DNA from: Lethocerus indicus
Taxonomy: Eukaryota > Arthropoda > Insecta > Hemiptera > Belostomatidae
Reading direction: 5' to 3'
Length of the DNA: 64,000 bases
Assembly: GCA_019843655.1 (NCBI GenBank)
Contig: JACDQD010000006.1
Location: forward strand, 17,378,246 to 17,442,245
Part shown: piece by piece, positions 44,921 to 57,900 of the stretch
Layout: each line of letters starts with the position of its first letter
Position numbering within the stretch: the stretch's first letter is position 1
Made by a program: the position numbers and the translations under genes
Notes under the pieces: generated by a model
Told to the model about the DNA's origin: nothing
Database searches by the model: none
The model's input: only the letters and a program-made list of their open reading frames with translations

Positions 44921-44940
44921 CCGCTTAAATGTTTAAGCGG
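44921..44940. repeat. Perfect inverted repeat, 9-bp arms, TG spacer
   Basis: CCGCTTAAA, spacer TG, TTTAAGCGG. The symmetry is exact and the arms hold four G/C each, so it is less likely to be chance than the AT-only palindromes nearby. Confidence 0.85.
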
Positions 44941-46984
44941 CACAGTTTTTACGTTTTGTAATTGCACAGGACGCTGCAAACGACAGGTATAAAATAGGAT
45001 CTTGATAATAGGACCGATGAATAAAAAAAATCCTGAAGCCAACAAGTGTCCTATATTAGTTTAACTCCTTAACTTAATTTAACTCCTTTAAGTCGAATAA
45101 TTCGCCTAAGCATTTCTAAAAGTTCATTGGCCGCGCCAATTTCTGTAACCAATTTAGGATTGTGTGGCATTCACCTACGGTCGTAAAAAGAAACGTGTTA
45201 TTCTTGTTGAATAACGACTGGCAAGTGGGAAGGAGAGGCGGCTCGTTTTATCGCACGCAATTTGTCAAGTTGATATTTAGTCAAGGATGAAGGAGGAGAC
45301 AAATTGGGTTCGTTAGCGAAAGATGCGGCGGTCCCAGGGCTCCCTGCTTCGGAGCTCTCCTTGTTAGAGCGTTCAATTCAAACAGCGCCAGCATTCATAA
45401 CACTAAATTGATTTATACCTCCCCTCTTGGCCGGTTCACTGTCAACCGATCAGCCCGACCGGCCTCAAAGACACCCCCAACCCCTCCCACCATTAACATA
45501 ATACCGGACCCTCTCTTGAACTTTTGGATTTTTAAAAAACTTTCATCTTCCTCAACTCTTCCGAATCGGAATTGAATCAACGGAAAAATCAAATTGGCTC
45601 CGGACTCTATGGGACATTACATTTCAATAAAGGGATGGATCTATGAGATACCGTAATAACGGAGCTGGCAGAGGATTAATTCTCATTTCTCTCATTTTTT
45701 TTATTTGTCACTCGTTTCGGGTCATAACAGTAGGGTCTTGACATTTTTCGCGTGGCTTTATTCCACCTCTCGCTTCATTTATCCCATTTGGGACCGGATT
45801 TGAATGATAAAAAATAACAGAAATAAAGGATTTTTATTTAAAATCTCATTTATCTAACAATCTTTTAAATGTTTCAAATACATATCTAATAGTCAACCCG
45901 ATAATGGAACGTGTATCGTGGAGATACATTAGCTAGATAACTCAAGATAATAATTAGTTTAAACCTCTGGACATGAACAAGTTTCCATGTTGACTCATTG
46001 GAGCCAACAATACAGCCGTCCCAGGACTACGTGGAACGGTGATCGGGCACCCGTGCCGGCAACTCTAATTCACTATAATTAAAACTTCATTTTCCCACTT
46101 TGAAAGACTGAGCCCCGGAGGAAAGGCTACAATTGGCACTTGGCACTAAGTCCAGAGCAATCGGCGCGAACTGCTTTCAGTTTCAACTTCCCTAATTAAA
46201 CAAATATTTCAATTTGGAACCGTACTTTGATAGTCCCCACCGTATCCTCGTGTTTTCGGATTCGAAATTATATCCGAATTTTCCATCGCGAGACGCGGTG
46301 TTCGACTTCGTTGGCAAACTTTCCATCATTAGTTTCTGCAAAGTCAAAGTACTTAGTAGAAAACTCCAGCTCGTTACGTTCCAATCTTCCTGCCAGCTTC
46401 AGTAAAAAGAATATAATTATCGATAATCTTTACATTTGTAACTTCTCTACACAGAAAACGTAATCTAAGTTTTAAAATATAAAACAAAATTATTTTTACA
46501 AGATATTAAAATCTGTGAAAACCATGGATCGATTCCAGATTGAATAATTATCTAGAAAATGTATTTAGTATATTCTAAAGAAAATGTTTGGGAGAAGCAA
46601 CCGATGTAAATTAATCCCAAAATGCCTCGATACTGTGGTGAATTGAATAGCTTGAAAAAAATGACGCGGTATTCGGGGGTTCCTTTGTGCGTTGTTTCCA
46701 GTATGTCAACTCCAGCGATATGTGACCACCAGCTTGTGACAATCCTGTTGAGCATAAATGGGTGAATATGATACAACCTTCAATAATTATTCCATTCATC
46801 TATAAAAAAGAATAATAATCGGAGAAGTAAATTATTATAACGCCAGGAAATTTGTATGCTAGTACCTTTTATTACAGGAATTTGAAAAATAATATTTTTC
46901 TATTATGTGATTCTATTACTACTATTACGAAACCAAATTTCGAATTATTTCCTGTTTCTCTTAATATAATGTCATGTACCATTA

Positions 46985-47213
46985 TAAACACTGGTGTTCG
47001 AGGGTTGAAAATGTATCAGGTAATAGAATAGATTTCGTGTATTTCTATCTCCTCCCCTGGTTTGGTGTCTTCCTAGACCGGTTACGGCTGTTCGCCATCT
47101 TCAGTACCGGTGTTAGTCAATTTGGCACTTTGGATGTTTTTTGGGTATCCTCACTACACTGTCACTGTCACTTGTCCCGTAAGGCGCTAAAACTAAAATG
47201 TAAGACAGACATT
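46985..47213 (-). repeat. Dispersed repeat family, copy 5
   Basis: Read on the minus strand it gives GACAGTGACAGTGTAGTGAG, then ACTGAAGATGGCGAACAGCC, GTAACCGGTCTAGGAAGACA, CCAAACCAGG and CACGAAATC, followed by a degenerate TTCAACCCTCG. This is the box plus the preceding segment; the ~200-bp core is absent apart from its GGCGCTAAAA-type edge. It partly underlies the longest open frame of the desert (47113-47676, minus). Confidence 0.85.
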
Positions 47214-50200
47214 TCGTACTAAACTTCATAAAACGTAAAACGAACTTCACCTGAGTAATCGGCTTATTTGAATTAGTAGTTTGCCGCGTTAACAAAGAAT
47301 TATAATTTAATTGGAATCGGTCGGACGAGTGAATTCGGACTTGACGCCCGAGTGAATTCTCCGTGGGAGGTAAGGGTGGGGGCGTGATAGCGAGTAGGAA
47401 GGGGCACAATGGGGGTGGCCCACCGAGCCCGCCAATTCTGGCCGGCATTATATTCCCGACTTGTTTCCCTCCCTCCAGCCAAAGCAAGAAGAAAGCCCCG
47501 GTCCGAATGAACACTCCCGAATGAAATTCGACGGTGGCAAATGTATTCTGAATCATTTCACTGTGATATTTTCCGGCGCTCTCACTCGTTACCGCGAGCG
47601 GAGGGGGTAGTAGTAGAGGGGTCGGAAAGCGGATACAGAACTTTGTCTGAAGGAGACCGTTAGAATACATTTCCATTGCTAAAGAGAAAACTGCCTTCCT
47701 CTCGCTCTCTCTCTCCAGTCCGCTCCCCCCGTCACCCCTATCCCGGTGTCGTCGTCGTCAACCCCCCAAAACCTCCCCCCACCCTTACCACCCGGCCGGA
47801 TTGGTGGTACTTTTGATCGTAAATAAAGCTTTATAGGACGGGTGTACATTTTCGGCCCGCCCTTTTCCCATTCTTTCCACCCCTACAAACCTAGGCATAG
47901 GTCAATGAGCACTAAGTGGATCGATTTATTTCTACTTTTTCGTTGAGAGTGCCGAAGAGTTAAACTAAAGCGGCTAATGAATTACCGGGATATTAGACCG
48001 AGCCATATTTAATAAATAATTTAAGTAAATAAATAGGCGATATTAGACGATGTTTGTGAACCAGTTATAAAGGCGCTGTCCGAAAGTAACAGCGATCCGT
48101 GCAATTTATCTGTAAGTACTGATGATGTTGTTCCTAATATGACCGAAAAATGCCAAAAAAACATTGGATTTACACGTTGGAAAATTAATGTTTTTGTATA
48201 CATTGGATAATTCAAAATTCAATTTTTGCTATTTCATTATTAATGGAATCTAACCATATCTAGTTCCCCAGGAGTGCAAGTTATAATAAGGCCAGGTATA
48301 ATTTTCATTTTCTTAAAATATTAAAGAGGTATTGAATGTACTCGTGTCATAAATGTTTATTCATTCCGTTTAATTATTCAACTTCAAAACTTTAATTCTC
48401 TTAACACGATTTAATTTTATTCCTAATATCACAATTTCCTCCCCAAAATAATGGCGTTTTCTCTGTCTCTAATCAAGGCTACAACTTCTCGGTAAAGGAC
48501 ACTCAATTTCCGCCTGCTCACCCTTTCCCAATAATGCCGCCATCACATCCAGAGTGCATAATGGACCCTTGTCAATAGGAATTAGAATTTTAATCACTCC
48601 CATTTTAGTTATTTCGATAAGAATAAATTACTGAACCATGATGTCAGGTCTACATTGTAATATATTGTAAGTGTAACACGACTTTCCGGTATTAGAGATC
48701 CGAAAATAAACGGAAAAAAATCAAATTGAATTGATTTTTGTATACCGATTCTGTTTGATTGGTTTTATTGATAGTGAGCTCTTTCTTTAAATGGATTTCC
48801 ATTTAAAAATGACATTCCGTTCTGAGTCCAAGGCCGGGTAAACTTTATTCTAGGTCTTATTCCAATTTGAATCCTGTTAAAAAATTTCTGAGGGACTGGA
48901 GGAAGAAACGCCATCCCAAGTTTTTATGTTAATTAACGAAGTCTCGGAATTTGTTTTACTCCAAGGTTTTTGAAATGATGGTAATTAATGGGAAAGTCTC
49001 GAACGGGGAAGAAAATTATAGGGAATGTAGGGACATTTCTTTTTATTTTCAGTTCCATAATTTAACTTCTTTGATTAGTACCATTACGTTTCAGCCCAGT
49101 ACACAATTTTGTCAGTTTCTCCAATTTATTATTCAGTTACACCTTATTGTCACAACCGGACTTCGTTTCTGGTACTGTTGATTCTTTTTAAATTGCTAGG
49201 TATTTTTATATATGTACTTTTAAACGAATGGACTATTTTTTATGCGTTTTCCTCTATTCTAATGAAAATGTGTCATTTATCGAAATTTATGTTGCCATAA
49301 ATACAATAAACGTGACAACTCGAATTTGTCGTTAACTATAGGCGCGGAAGAAATCATAATGGATTACTATGGCATATGCCCATAATCAGTGTGACGCGTT
49401 GTGAGTGTATACAAACGTGTGTGGGCTTTTTTAGTAGTTTTATAAGCTGAACCAGCGGCTACCCTAACTATGATTAACGCTGCAAAACTCGATTGAACAC
49501 CAGACACCTCGACTCGAGAATCTATAAACTTTCTTACGATAAAGTCGAAAGGAGGAGAAACCGCGCGAAATTTGTCATTAACCACAGCCCGGGGGAGAGA
49601 AAGCTATTTGAGTTATTAGTAGTGGAAATGTCGGGGCGGTGATCTGTTGTGGGGCTGGTAAGGGGGTTTGGGTCGTCGGGGGGGGGGGGGGGGGTGGTTT
49701 GGTAATTTTTTGTTGCACAGTATCTGAACTAGGCGTAGCAGGGTGTAGGTGCGGGCAAAAAAAGGATCGATAGCCCGTGGGGTAGGGTGAGAGAGGAGGC
49801 TGCAGCGACTGGAGCCAGTGGCACCCTATCAAAGGCCGCCCGACAAAAACTGCCGCCCCCCCGCTCAACGAGCTGATAAGATCGCGCGGAATGAAGCCCC
49901 AATCTCCCCCCACCCACCTTTCATATCTGGCTCAAGCAGAAATAGCCCGATAGTAGTGTGCAAGCCGGTCCTTTCCGCTAACTACCTTAATAATAATATC
50001 GGCCGCCCCCACCCTCCGCTCCGTCAACCCCTTTTGACCGCCCCTTTACAATCGCCTACGTCCGCCGAAAAAAAGGAATAAACAAATTGAGCGTATCCGA
50101 GTTTTTAATTACGTATCGGCTCCCTGCGCACGACCCAACCTCTTTTTTGCGTTTAGCCCCCTGCTTTGATTAGTCTTTGGCTATTGATGCGATGCAGTCG

Positions 50201-52700
50201 AGTGAACGTTATTCCCCTCGAGGGAGGGGCCGGGACCGAAGTGAAGGCTTTTAAATTGCCTTTTAGCCGGCACCGGCGCCGCCTCACTTAGTAGTAGCCT
50301 CTGCGAGAGAAGAAAAAAATTTACCCAGAGATTACCAATCTTAAACTGATAGTAATAAACAAATCGAATATATAACGCAAATAATTCTAGACATTTTACT
50401 GGTAATAACGCATGTGACGAATATTCGCGGGAAGAAGACATTTCCAGCCTGATAATGCGCGAGGGTTTTTATACCAAGGTTCAAATTTCACAGAAATTTT
50501 ATCTTCTGGGGGTATTTTACATATTGTAATGGGACAGAAAAAAATATCGCTTAATGACTGTAAGTGAACTATTAATCATTAAGTTAGTAACTTTACCTCA
50601 TAATTATTTAAGCTGCTTTTATTTTCTCTTGTCGAATTTATTGGAGTCAGAGCACTTAACCTAAGAATCGAATTACTCCGCCACTAATCTTATTTTACTA
50701 GGAAATTATCGATGAACTTTTCTGCAGCTGAACTTTTCTCCCCTTTTTCTCTTATTGCAATTGCAAATAATGAAATTAAGCACCGCATTATTTAAATGAA
50801 GGTAAGTGGTCGCAAGTGAAAGAAAGTGCAACAGTTTCGAAAGTCTAATTAACAGGAAAAGCCCTTTGCAGCCGGCCTTTGATACAAGGGTTGAATATCG
50901 TTTCTGAGAAATGCGTTACAACTCGTATGCGCTCTGTGGGAGCGGGCGCTTTTCTCCATTTCGGATTAAACCGATGAAAGGCGGTGGTCGGCGGCGGCCG
51001 CTTTAACTGAGCGCCATTTACTGACAAAGTGCCGTCGGCCGGCGTCTTTGGCCTCTTCCACTTGTCATTTTACCGATCGGACATTCTTCCCTTTTGATCA
51101 ACGGGATTGGTCCCGCTTTGTGGGCTGGCTCCGGCCAACGCGGAAACTGTACCGGCGTTTCCGAGTTGTCATTTCGAGCGGTCGCAACTGCCCGCCCCTC
51201 ACAAAAGGCGATACAATTAAAGTCCAATCAGTCTCTGAGAGTTGCCGGCCACTGTGGACACATAGTGCGCCCTGTTGCCAGCACACTGCCTACTCTCTCT
51301 CTGTAATTGCGACGTTGTACTCAGGAAAACTAATCAGCGACTTGGCGTGCTCAAATTTTGATTAGATTATACAGAAATGTAACGTTCCCGTCTGTATTGG
51401 TGGATCTCATTCATCGTTGAAATTTCATAAAGATGGCCCAATTTCGGACATCCTTGGTGAGTCAAAACAGAAGAAACTTTTGGAGGCGAGGTTTGAACTG
51501 CCTATTTATGAACTGGACGCATCCAAGAGAGTAATAGAAAGTTAAGAAAAACGTCAGTCGGTAAATTTATGGTATAATTAGGGGCCCCCAAAGGCTTACA
51601 AGAAACGACACGAATTACACAGAATAAGACAGTCTTTTGATTTGGATAACGTTCGCTTGCATTTGCACAATCAACGCTTGAAAGCATTGAACGGTTAAAT
51701 CTGCTGGGGTTTGCAACAGCGGCATTATAGGGCCTCGCTCCGTCAGTTTTCTTTCTGTTCCTTCTGTTTCTCCCCTCAAGGAGTCGTTACGTGGTGTCAC
51801 GTTTCATGGCAATTTTGCTACCGCTTGCATAAAAATCGTTTCGAAATATCTGTCAAGAAATAAGTTCTATGTAAGAAAAAAATAACTAAACTCCATTAAT
51901 ACAACTGATGTTTACTTCCTTACTGATTTGAATGATCTCGTAAAGTGTATTATATTTGGAAGTAAGTGTATATGAAATATCCGGTAGGGTGTAGAATATT
52001 TTAGAGGGGACCGATCCTTTTTGTCCTGTCCTTCAACTATTAGAGATCAAATTATCTTAAATTAAGTGTTGTGTAACGCAAATTTTGTGATATTTCTCTT
52101 GAATCCTGCGTGCTGAATTTGATTTAAATGATTCTTATTGTCTTCACTGAAACATCATGATGTCGGGCGATAGGCGACCAGGATGCAATTTTTCCGGCGG
52201 AAACCAAGCATGCCCAAAATGAAGTTTGTTATCAATTTCCCGATAACAAGTGGGCCAACAAGTCGCTCAAGTGTGCTGGCGTTAGAGCCACCAAGCCGTA
52301 GCCGGGAAGTACGAGCAAATCAAAACAACAAACAGAGTGGGGACAGTGCTACTTCCTTTGAATCCTCGGCAAAATTCAAATATTCGCTTTTTTCCTCGTG
52401 GGCGAATCACAACACCGTGTGTACTGTGTCATCGAAACGGGAGGACACGGTCGCCCCCTCGGTTGGTAAACAATAGAGGCCAACAAGTTCTCTGCCAATT
52501 CTGCGAATGAGTCGTTCGTCTTCGAATTTGATTCTTTTTCTTTTCCGTTAAATGATTAACAGTTCCTTTGAATAAGGTCGAGCCTAAATAAACAGTAATT
52601 TATTACCAATAAATAACATTAGAGTCTTTTCGTAAATAATTTATTTATTAGTTAATTAACCAAATCTCGAGGAATGTTCTGTTTCTCACCTATTTGTAGA
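47214..52700. other. Non-coding stretch
   Basis: Contains GC-rich islands at about 47330-47620, 47690-47890 (C/T-rich then C-rich), 49610-50040 and 50930-51290. The 187-aa frame at 47113-47676 (minus) is proline-rich, runs into repeat copy 5 and has no recognisable domain. No host exon, tRNA or rRNA gene was recognised. Confidence 0.5.
49678..49694. repeat. Poly-G run (17 G)
   Basis: Seventeen consecutive G, with further G runs on both sides (GGGGCTGG and GGGGGTTTGGG upstream, TGGTTTGG downstream). Likely to be length-unstable and able to form a quadruplex; an error-prone spot for sequencing. Confidence 0.9.
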
Positions 52701-53055
52701 TCTATAAGGCCAGTTATAATATATTTTAATATTTGAGTTATTTTTAACACTATTAAAACACGTATTGTATTCAGTTTAATGCGTTACAACTAGTTTCAAT
52801 GGTACCGAGCACCTAATACTAGCCCGCAACAAAGGTCTGTCTTACATTTTAGTATTAGCGCCTTACATATAGCGCCTTACAGGACAAGTGACTGTGACAG
52901 TACAGTGAGGATTCCCAAAAAACATCCAAATTGACTAACATCGGAATATGCAGTCGAAACCGGTCTAGCAAATGACAAAACCACCGGGGAGAGAGAAACA
53001 AGGAAGTCAACAGGCTATTCCAACCCATAGCAGACCACAAAACAGGTATTCTAAA
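52701..53055 (+). repeat. Dispersed repeat family, copy 6 (near full length)
   Basis: Order of blocks: CCAGTTATAATATATTTTAA, TTTTTAACACTATTAAAACA, CACCTAATACTAGCCCGCAA, GTCTGTCTTACATTTTAGTA, GGACAAGTGACTGTGACAGT, AAACATCCAAATTGACTAAC, GTCGAAACCGGTCTAGCAAA, CAAAACCACCG, and the end ACAAAACAGGTATTCTAAAC. It joins the core directly to the GACAGTG segment and the box, and so links the partial copies into one family. Confidence 0.92.
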
Positions 53056-54521
53056 CTAGTGAAAATAAATGTTTTTTCCACTCATTATTTGTTTTTGCGC
53101 AGTTTTGTTTACACAGTTACGCGAAATACCCGAATATAATTAGCAGGACCAAGAAACTGATTCCATTAATAATTTCTAATAACCGCCGAACAGCCAATCG
53201 GCTTTAAGCCCGCATCAAATTTACGAAATATTGCATATATAATATTAAGCGAAGCAGACATTTGTTTCCACGTCAGCGCACGTTCCGCCCACCACGATTA
53301 ATGTTTGGACAATTTAATGCTGACGTATATGAACGCGATCGGCAGTAATACTGTAATAATAACTCCATACTAGGCCAAACATTCGTTGATTATTCTGGTC
53401 CGACAAGTTAATGTTTAGGTTTCAGCTCTCAACTAACACCAAGCCCAAATTTTACTAATTTCAAGAGCCAGTCTTATTGTCCTAACGTATTGAAACACTA
53501 TATCTAGCGAGTGTGAAAATGGAAGAGCTTCTATTGCTAGTTTTGTTGTTTCAAATGTCGTACTTTATTTGTGTTGAATGTAAGTTGTCATTCTTCGACT
53601 GTTTCGCATATTCATTTTATTTTTCTTTGAATTACATCATTGAAGATCTACAAATAACAGTAGTAACGACTACATAGATTCACAGATTATGGAAAAGGTT
53701 TGTGAGTACTCGAGAAAATAACTGTGACGTGCTCCTCTCCTGTTCATCTTCTCAATCCTCGGGGGCAGTCTGCGCACTTTTTATCAAGGAGTTTATAAAC
53801 CATCCTGATATAAATCGAAGATGCTGTTGAGATAGTCAATCTCAGTGTAACTCCAGTAGCATAAATATGATTATGTAGTCCTGGGGTTTTTTCCAATTAG
53901 AATTACAGTTTCTCAGATCCTTCTAAAATATCCAGACGGTGGGGTTACTTTGAGAGGCGCCTGCGGAGTCTGAACTTGCCAGTCAGTCTGAAGGGGTAGA
54001 TTGCCGGCATAGAATGCCTGGAAGGTGGGAGAGACTTTGTGCTCCGCTCTCGGGGTGCGGCATTCTTAAAATGGTTGTCGGTTCGGCTGGCTGGGCGGGG
54101 GCGGTGGCGGGGGCGGGGTAGGGAGATTTCGCGGCAAGAATTCGGCCCCCGGGGCCAACTAGTGAATGGCGGCCCAGATCTAAAGAACTCGAAGGGCCGC
54201 GGCCCCGCACCCGAACCAGAACCCGAACCGAAACTTTGGTTCACGGGGTTTCATAGGGAGGCAAAACTCTCGGCAGCTTTTGTAACCGGCTCCCGCCCGC
54301 CGATATCTCTCTCTGCCCTCAACTTTTGCAGTTATTTCGTTTGGCCCGCCCCACGTTTCTTTTTCCCCGCGGTCGAATACTTAGGCAAATAATTCGGTTT
54401 AGAGAATCCTGGTAGTGGGGGGAGGACTTTTACGGGATTCTTTAAGGACCCGAGGTGTGTATACTTTAAACATCTTTTTTGAACGTTAATTTATATATTA
54501 TTATTTAATAAGAATCCGAAA
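53056..54521. other. Non-coding stretch
   Basis: AT-rich, then a strongly GC-rich island at about 53980-54240 that includes near-repetitive GGGGCGG and CCCGAACCAGAACCCGAACC-like runs. The 117-aa (plus) and 99-aa (minus) open frames over this island follow its composition and show no domain. Confidence 0.5.
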
Positions 54522-54923
54522 TGAGCATAATCAGCAGCCGAAACCGGTCTACCAAAAGATCAAACCACCGAAAGGAGACAGAAACACACGAAATCTAAGG
54601 TAATATATTTTTTAAATAATACATTCAATAATCATCTACTAAGGTCAGTTATAATATATTTTAATATTTGAGTTATTAATACTAGCCCGCAACAAAGACC
54701 TGTCTTACATTTTAGTATTAGCGCCTAATATATGGCCAATATTTCAATGCCAACTGTCTGCAATGTTGAAATGAGGAACCACATAAAGTATCGGACCTGA
54801 AATATTACACACTGAAGAACCGGTCTAGCAAAAGACCAAACCAGCGAGAGGAGACAGAAATACGGTATTTTACGAAAATTTACGGTTCCAACCCCTCGCA
54901 GAACACAAAACAGGTATTCTAAA
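54522..54923 (+). repeat. Dispersed repeat family, copy 7 (box-core-box)
   Basis: A first box at 54531-54600 (CAGCCGAAACCGGTCTACCA to CACACGAAATCTAAGG), a shortened core at 54610-54810 (ATAATACATTCAATAATCAT to AACCACATAAAGTATCGGAC; the AACACTATTAAAACG block is deleted), and a second box at 54814-54923 in the same direction, ending ACAAAACAGGTATTCTAAA. Same plan as copy 4. Confidence 0.92.
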
Positions 54924-57900
54924 TTACAGAAAGTAATTACAGAAAGTGTAATGATGATGGTACAACCGTTTATAACAAAAATAAATCAGACTAGGCGGGC
55001 TGAAAACATTTGAAATGGAAAACAGGAAAATGAGACATGAACGATGGGCGTTAGCACAAGATACAAGGTCGGTTAACCCGGACGGTCGTGGCGAATGAGG
55101 GTCGTAACCGTAACCGAATTGTCGATTCCTTTTAGCAGAACGGTTTTACAGGCCAACTTGTAATTTGGCCGCCGATAGACTTTGCCCAACACAATATAGC
55201 TTCCCGGAGCCAATCCGTCGTCAGCGCTCTCAAAGGGCGCCTCAGGGTGGCGGAGGGGCGTCGATTTAGAAAGGCACGGCTGAGCGGCCGGTGTAACTTA
55301 GCAGTAATCCACTCTATAAACTTTATCATTATGGTAAATGCTCTCAAAGTACACCACATCCCCCACCCCCCCTGTCCACGGCACCCGCTAACCAACTACT
55401 ATCTCGGCAAAATCATTAATGTAATTCTAGAAATTCCGATGCTCTCTTCCCTCGTTGTTTGTAAACTATTATTTTTTTATCGGATAAATATTTGTGGATT
55501 AAATAACGTGTATGCTGTGTGTGATTCAATGCGAGTATTATAAATTAGCCTGCAAGAATATTATAAATTATCAGTTAAATTTGTGGCTATCCGTAGAATA
55601 CAAGTATAAGCACATGCCTTTTTGCGGCTGAGGGAGGTTTAAATGATAGGCCTCCCACGATGGTTGGGTTATTATGATAAAGCGGATAGTGAGATTTATC
55701 CGGGAATTAAACATTTTTAAAAATGTTCAATATCAAGTATCATGATGCACGAACTTTACTAATTCATTTTTCAGTCTATTTAGTCCGTACCTAAAACAAC
55801 AAACTAAGTTCCACGCTGATCAACGGACAAAGTTAAAGCAGGTCGCTTTTCGTTCAGTTACAGACAATAAATAGAATACACCATAAATTGTTCCAGGCCA
55901 CTTCATTCATGCTAATACCTGGATGGAATTTCAAAACTCGATTTCCGAACTACGGGTTAGTTTGATACAAGATCAAAGTGTAGTCCCGCAAGGGCGGGCT
56001 CGCACCTTCCCAAATTAGACAATTTTCTGCTTCTCATTTCATCTACAGCGCTACAGAGGAGGACTGCAGATTCTACTACCGGGAGGGGACGCGCATTGAA
56101 ATTAATAGTTCCGGTTTATATCTGTTGTTCCCGTCGTGAATCATCAAGTTATACGCGATAAGTTTCCGAGAAGGAAAGTCAAGTTTTCCAGTTAACCCAG
56201 AAAGCCAGAGCCCGTCCTCCGTCAGCGTCGCTCTTAGAAAACCCCGCTACTCCAGCATTGAACAGCAGGCAATATAAACGGCAGACGTTCACCTAGACAA
56301 ATAGAATTCCTCTTCCGTCTAATATAACTTTGTTGATCTGTGCATTAGAAACAACATAAGTCTGAGAAGGTATTCTGTGTCCCGGTTCAAACTGGACATA
56401 AACCCAGTCGGAGTGCGTTTAATTTATTTCACGAAATAAACTGAATTTACTGAAATTCACTGAATGTAAAATTTGAATATGTCTTTTTTTTAAAGACGGT
56501 CGATATTAATAGTGATCTAATTTGATCTGGGACTGCAGCCGTTTCAACTATTTGGCATAATTCACAGTATGTGCACAGTATTATTAATTTCCCCCATGAA
56601 TTAAATAGATTCCTATATTTCCCGGAAATAAATGCCTGTTTATTAAATAATTTTAATACCCAGTACCGTATGTTCAGTTCACATTTATTTTTTCCTCTAA
56701 AAGGGCTCTGTGTTACTGGTCTTTCCGCTGATCTCTTTGATACAAAATAGGCGTTTCAACCAAACAACTACGCTCATAGTATGAGATGTTCATGCCCTGA
56801 TAAGAACGAAATAATCTTTTACGATAAAGACAAATTTCAGAAGATATCTGATGAGACACTTATGTTAGGAATGTAGCGGTGTATAAGATATGGAATAAAA
56901 AAGAAGGGACGTAGAAGAAGGAATACGGTCGAAGAAACGCGATATATAAAATAGGGTGTATTTGTTGAGTGGGGGTCTTCTAAGTGATGGTGGGTGGTAG
57001 GGCGGCCATCAATCACAAGCGGCATCCCCTATCAATCTTAACACCCCTAACCCCTTCATACGACCCCTGCCTCCAGACCAACACTTAGGTAAAAAAACGT
57101 ATCCGGCTTAAGTATATTTCGCGATACAGGAACCGCCATTTAAAACCGGCCGGGCTCCGAGGTAGTTCGCCCAAGCAATTTTCCGCTACGATAGACGGAT
57201 AGATCATTTATTTTTCTCTCAGAAAAACTCTCGGTCGAAATTAATCTGACGGCTGCAAGTCTACCAATTCCAAAAGGGAGGTGAAACAAGAAAAGTAAAT
57301 ATTGAGCACGTAAATAATTTATTTTGCGCTCACGAAGCGTATTAAAATATATATTATAAAGAAATAACGTCAGACTTCCTTCGGTTAGCCTGTCGTTTTA
57401 TGTTGCACTCGTAGGAAAATTGATCCGAAAGGAAGAAATGAAACCTGCGATCCTTCAAACAGTAAATTTACAGCATCTTACGCGTAATTATCGCCCACTG
57501 TGACAACATTCCGAAGGGAAAACATTGAAACTGATTTATACGATTCAATGATTAGCGGAGGAAAAGGATCCGGATCGAACAAGTCCCCTTGGACGTCAAG
57601 GGGCTAAGCGCGGTTCGACGCCGGGTTATAAATGAATTTGCGCTCTGGGTGCTTCAATTGGCACCGTTAATTACCGGTACCGGCGCGGTGCCGGGAGCGC
57701 CCCCACCCCCACCGTCCAATTCATGTCACTGCCTATTAATGGGGGATCAGTTCCGACTGCCTTCGGCTTATTATTGTCGAGCGATTCGATACGGGTCCCC
57801 AATATAGCCACACCTACAACCCACAGACTCGGGGTGACCTATACACTACAGCAAATCCCACATTCTACGCCCGATTTACTTCAACTTCGACTAATTAATG

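Larger units (their letters stand above)
39960..46984. other. Non-coding stretch
   Basis: Mixed composition with GC-rich patches near 40230-40410, 43190-43290 and 43640-43960. A TG run lies at 41106-41120 and a GA-rich tract at about 41318-41360. Open frames near 43.1 and 43.6 kb are short, overlap in two phases and carry no known domain. Inverted repeats at 44.68-44.94 kb are listed separately. Confidence 0.5.

Noticed and set aside
54039..54392. 117-aa plus-strand and 99-aa minus-strand frames
   Set aside because: Both come from low-complexity GGGGCGG and CCCGAACC runs and overlap each other.
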